Shown piece after piece: positions 6,169-8,323 of a stretch of DNA of 8,323 nt (within the stretch, counting starts at the first letter, position 1; each line of letters opens with the position of its first letter). Source of the DNA: Desulfobacterales bacterium. Its GTDB lineage: Bacteria; Desulfobacterota; Desulfobacteria; Desulfobacterales; Desulfobacteraceae. The notes under the pieces were generated by a model. That model was not told the DNA's origin. It saw only the letters and a list, made by a program, of their open reading frames with translations, and did no database searches. The translations under genes and the position numbers were made by a program. The stretch is taken from the NCBI GenBank assembly GCA_022361535.1, contig JAKSAU010001258.1, forward strand, positions 1-8,323, given 5' to 3'.

Positions 6169-8063
6169 ATCTTCCATCCTGCTGTTTCTGCTGAGGTCAA
6201 AGGCCTGTCCAACTTTGTGTATTCGATCTGTGCTGATCTGAACACATGATCCATGGAAACGGACTTGTCTTCATCTGCCGCGATAAACGCTGCGCCAAGT
6301 GCGATATTCCTGATATTACCGCCTGGAATGGTCAAGCGCGCAAGCCTGTTATAATTTATGCCATCTAAAGGCGTTTCTTTTGGAAAAATTGTTTCCCAGA
6401 TCGCTTTTCTAAGCTCATAGGATGGAAAAGGAAATTCAACCACGTACCGGAGACGCCGTAAAAACGAGTCATCAAATGATGATTTCAGGTTAGTGGTAAG
6501 AATCGCAAGGCCGTGAAAAGATTCCATCTTCTGTAAAAGATACCCGACCTCTATGTTTGCATACCGATCATGACTGTCGCGGACCTCACTGCGTTTTCCA
6601 AAAAGGGTATCTGCTTCGTCAAAAAGGAGGATGGCACCGCCTTCTTCGGCAGCGTCAAAGACTTGTTTGAGGTTTTTTTCGGTTTCCCCGATATATTTGT
6701 TTACAACCGCGCTTAAATCGATCCGGTACAGGTCAAGCTGAAGATCTTTTGCAATCACTTCAGCGGCCATGGTTTTTCCTGTACCGCTGGGTCCATGCAA
6801 CAGTGCACTGATCCCTAACCCGCGACTGTCTCTTTTTATAAATCCCCATGAGTTATACACCTTATACCGCTGGCGTACTGTGGCCGTAAGGTTCTCAAGG
6901 GTTTGCCTGGAGGTGTCCGGAAGGATTAAATGATGCCATGATGCCTTGGGGGTTATCTTTTGGGCAAGAGAACTGAAACTTGGGCGTGCGCAATTACGAG
7001 CTGAATTCCATAGCGCTTTTTTAGGAGGTATGCCGCTCTTAATGGCGCTTTGTGTATCCAGGGCAGTATGTTCCATCCTGACCAGGCCAAAGTTGAAGTG
7101 TTCAATGATTTGGCCAAACTCATCATTGAATTCAAATCCGTTTTTACCAAGGTGCTTTTGCCAGACAGCCTGTTGATCCGAGACAGAAAGCGCGCCTAAC
7201 GGCACAACCCATTGGCGCCTGTGCCTGAGCGGCAAAGGGTCGCCATCAATAAACACAGGACCTGCGCACGATTCAGCCATTGCAGAATAATCTTGGGATA
7301 CCTCACCTTGTGTTTCCGGTGACGGGCAGATTAAACCTGATTTCATCAATATGGTTTCGCGCAGCCATAACAGGCGCAGTGTTTCTTTTTCTTCCTGGTT
7401 TTGCGGCAATGCATTCAGCCGGTAAAGTGGGGATTTCAAGTGATCTGATATAAAAGATGCAAGGGCATCTGTATCCCCGTGCCGTGCATCCGTCAGCACA
7501 AGTGCGGGTAAAAGAGAGTTGTTTTTACTTTCACTGATCAGCTTATTGGCCAGGGCAGAGGCTTTGGTGTGAAGTTCGGGAGGCAGCCAGCAACCGTTTG
7601 CAACAGGTTTTAAATAAGGGGCCAATCGTTCATCAGGCTGATTGATGCCAAGAATATAATAAAAGATACGTTCATCTAATTGTAATGGAGAGTTAAGAGT
7701 ACCGTTCTGTCTTTTGCAGTCAATGATCCGCCATCGTCTCAAAGGGCTTTGGGGAGTTGTTGACTGCCAATCCGGGTTTTTCAGGTGGGACAGTGCAAAC
7801 CCGAACGAAATAGCAGACACATCTGAGGGACTGACAAAAGCTGTTTGCGTTGAAACGGCTTTTGCAAGCTCAGAATCCAATTCCATTGCAGTGCAAAGCA
7901 ATATGATATGGGCCTCAAATGTATTCAAGCCCAAAAGAGACTGCAGCGACCCAATAGTTGGCGGAAGATCTATGGCAGCATCTTTTTCTTCAGGCGCAAG
8001 TATACTTTTTTTCAATTGGGCAATTGCAGTATAAAGCTCATGGGTTGTGTCTGGTTGCTTCAT
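6165..8063 (-). CDS. AAA+ ATPase of the contractile injection system (Pvc15/Afp15-like), 632 aa
   Basis: A cytoplasmic AAA+ ATPase of the kind that accompanies eCIS operons; relatives are thought to act in particle assembly or cargo loading. The N-terminal half contains SLLGLNTFEAHIILLCTAMELDSEL (split: SLLGLNTFEAHIILL, then CTAMELDSEL), the 'F...E..iLLl....ELd' block of this subfamily. It is followed by a long variable middle. The single AAA module is at the C-terminus: Walker A GPSGTGKT (424-431, K430); Walker B LLFDE (479-483, D482/E483); sensor 1 N525 in ILTTN; arginines R536, R537 and R539 in the finger region FLRRLRY; and sensor 2 GGNIRN with R585. All key residues are intact, so it should hydrolyse ATP. 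The start at 8063 overlaps the upstream Pvc16-like stop (ATGA), with GGTGAC upstream, and its stop overlaps the small gene. Tight coupling to the Pvc16-like gene suggests the two products act together. Confidence 0.93.
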   Translation of the reverse strand: MKQPDTTHELYTAIAQLKKSILAPEEKDAAIDLPPTIGSLQSLLGLNTFEAHIILLCTAMELDSELAKAVSTQTAFVSPSDVSAISFGFALSHLKNPDWQSTTPQSPLRRWRIIDCKRQNGTLNSPLQLDERIFYYILGINQPDERLAPYLKPVANGCWLPPELHTKASALANKLISESKNNSLLPALVLTDARHGDTDALASFISDHLKSPLYRLNALPQNQEEKETLRLLWLRETILMKSGLICPSPETQGEVSQDYSAMAESCAGPVFIDGDPLPLRHRRQWVVPLGALSVSDQQAVWQKHLGKNGFEFNDEFGQIIEHFNFGLVRMEHTALDTQSAIKSGIPPKKALWNSARNCARPSFSSLAQKITPKASWHHLILPDTSRQTLENLTATVRQRYKVYNSWGFIKRDSRGLGISALLHGPSGTGKTMAAEVIAKDLQLDLYRIDLSAVVNKYIGETEKNLKQVFDAAEEGGAILLFDEADTLFGKRSEVRDSHDRYANIEVGYLLQKMESFHGLAILTTNLKSSFDDSFLRRLRYVVEFPFPSYELRKAIWETIFPKETPLDGINYNRLARLTIPGGNIRNIALGAAFIAADEDKSVSMDHVFRSAQIEYTKLDRPLTSAETAGWKI

Positions 8064-8323
8064 ATTGTCACCACTGGTCCGTTAAATACGCCGTCGCCAT
8101 CAACAGTCAAAGAACTTACCGCACCGTCAACCTCAATGCGGATCATATAATCCATGGTCGGTATTTGTGAAAACTGGACACTCACACTACCGGTTTCGGT
8201 TGCAGGCGCGGTGATGCCGTTACCATCAGGGACACTAAGCCTGTAGGCCCGGGCACCAGATGCGGTAGGATCGGCAGGGTGTAATAAAATGAACACACTT
8301 TGTTTTTCAGTTATTGGCTGTTC
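8060..8323 (-). CDS. C-terminal end of a Pvc16/DUF4255-type protein (partial)
   Basis: The reading frame is open to the right edge of the window (87 codons visible), so the gene begins outside. A GTG at 8296 could be misread as a start, but it has no ribosome binding site and the frame continues upstream as EQPITEKQS. The visible part is a beta-rich, immunoglobulin-like domain: VFILLHPADP, YRLSVPDGNGIT, VSVQFSQIP, then YMIRIEVDGAVSSLTVD and a closing FNGPVVTI. The 'Y..R..VDG..S.L.vd......GP.VTI' ending is the typical end of DUF4255 proteins that carry a C-terminal Ig-like extension. The N-terminal DUF4255 domain, if present, is out of view. In Afp/PVC the equivalent protein (Afp16/Pvc16) terminates tube and sheath growth at the cap. 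The overlap with the ATPase start (ATGA) reproduces the known pairing of these two genes. The call depends on a short segment plus that pairing. Confidence 0.72.
   Translation of the reverse strand, partial: EQPITEKQSVFILLHPADPTASGARAYRLSVPDGNGITAPATETGSVSVQFSQIPTMDYMIRIEVDGAVSSLTVDGDGVFNGPVVTI

Noticed and set aside
6946..8170. Several plus-strand frames of 70-106 codons and a short minus-strand frame inside the ATPase
   Set aside because: All are in alternative frames of a full-length ATPase with intact motifs, and none shows a family signature.
8294..8296. GTG as the start of a complete 78-aa protein
   Set aside because: The frame continues without a stop to the right edge, no Shine-Dalgarno precedes the GTG, and the product looks like the end of a larger protein.
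1..8323. Ordinary prophage tail or classical type VI secretion cluster
   Set aside because: The AAA+ ATPase paired with a Pvc16-type protein, the PAAR-like/gp25/tandem wedge arrangement and the absence of Tss membrane-complex or ClpV-like genes fit an eCIS better. The flanks are unseen, so this is a judgement rather than proof.

Overview
This window is a dense, one-directional gene cluster on the minus strand. It encodes the baseplate, hub and spike half of a contractile injection system, a phage-tail-like nanomachine. Reading in the direction of transcription (right to left) the genes are: the C-terminal end of a Pvc16/DUF4255-type protein, running off the right edge; a Pvc15-type AAA+ ATPase; a small uncharacterised protein; a tube-initiator/inner-baseplate protein (Pvc7-like, without its LysM part); a stand-alone LysM protein (gpX-like); a gpD/gp27-like hub; a gp5/gpV-like spike; a PAAR-like spike tip; a gp25-like wedge protein; an 804-residue J-like baseplate wedge protein; and the first 33 codons of a second wedge protein, running off the left edge. 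Families were recognised from motifs remembered from known proteins; no database search was run.

Layout. 8323-8060: Pvc16-like C-terminus. 8063-6165: ATPase. 6168-5896: small protein. 5851-4898: tube-initiator and LysM pair. 4905-2898: hub, spike and tip. 2901-134: gp25 and the first wedge protein. 101-1: start of the second wedge protein. The largest gene-free gap is 44 bases (5852-5895). Most junctions are stop/start overlaps (four ATGA and one TGATG where the start is secure, plus an ATGA at the preferred start of the small protein), so the window reads as the inside of one long operon. I see no promoter, terminator, RNA gene, mobile element, CRISPR array or notable repeat.

How the parts fit together. 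By homology to tailed phages, Afp/PVC particles and other contractile systems, the PAAR-like tip caps the gp5-like spike. The spike sits on the gpD-like hub, and the LysM and tube-initiator proteins join the hub to the inner tube. gp25 and the two J-like proteins form the wedges around the hub and carry the sheath. The AAA+ ATPase and the DUF4255 protein are hallmarks of extracellular contractile injection systems (eCIS, Afp/PVC type) and argue against an ordinary prophage tail or a classical type VI system. Sheath, tube, tape-measure, fibre and cargo genes are not in the window and are expected on either side.

Organism. A bacterium of intermediate GC, judged by eye, with Shine-Dalgarno-led, tightly coupled genes. 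The style would fit a Desulfobacterota (sulfate-reducer) or similar environmental Gram-negative genome, but that is only an impression. The most distinctive points are the split of two usually fused eCIS proteins (tube initiator versus LysM, hub versus spike), a gene order unlike PVC, and a small unstudied protein between the ATPase and the tube-initiator gene.
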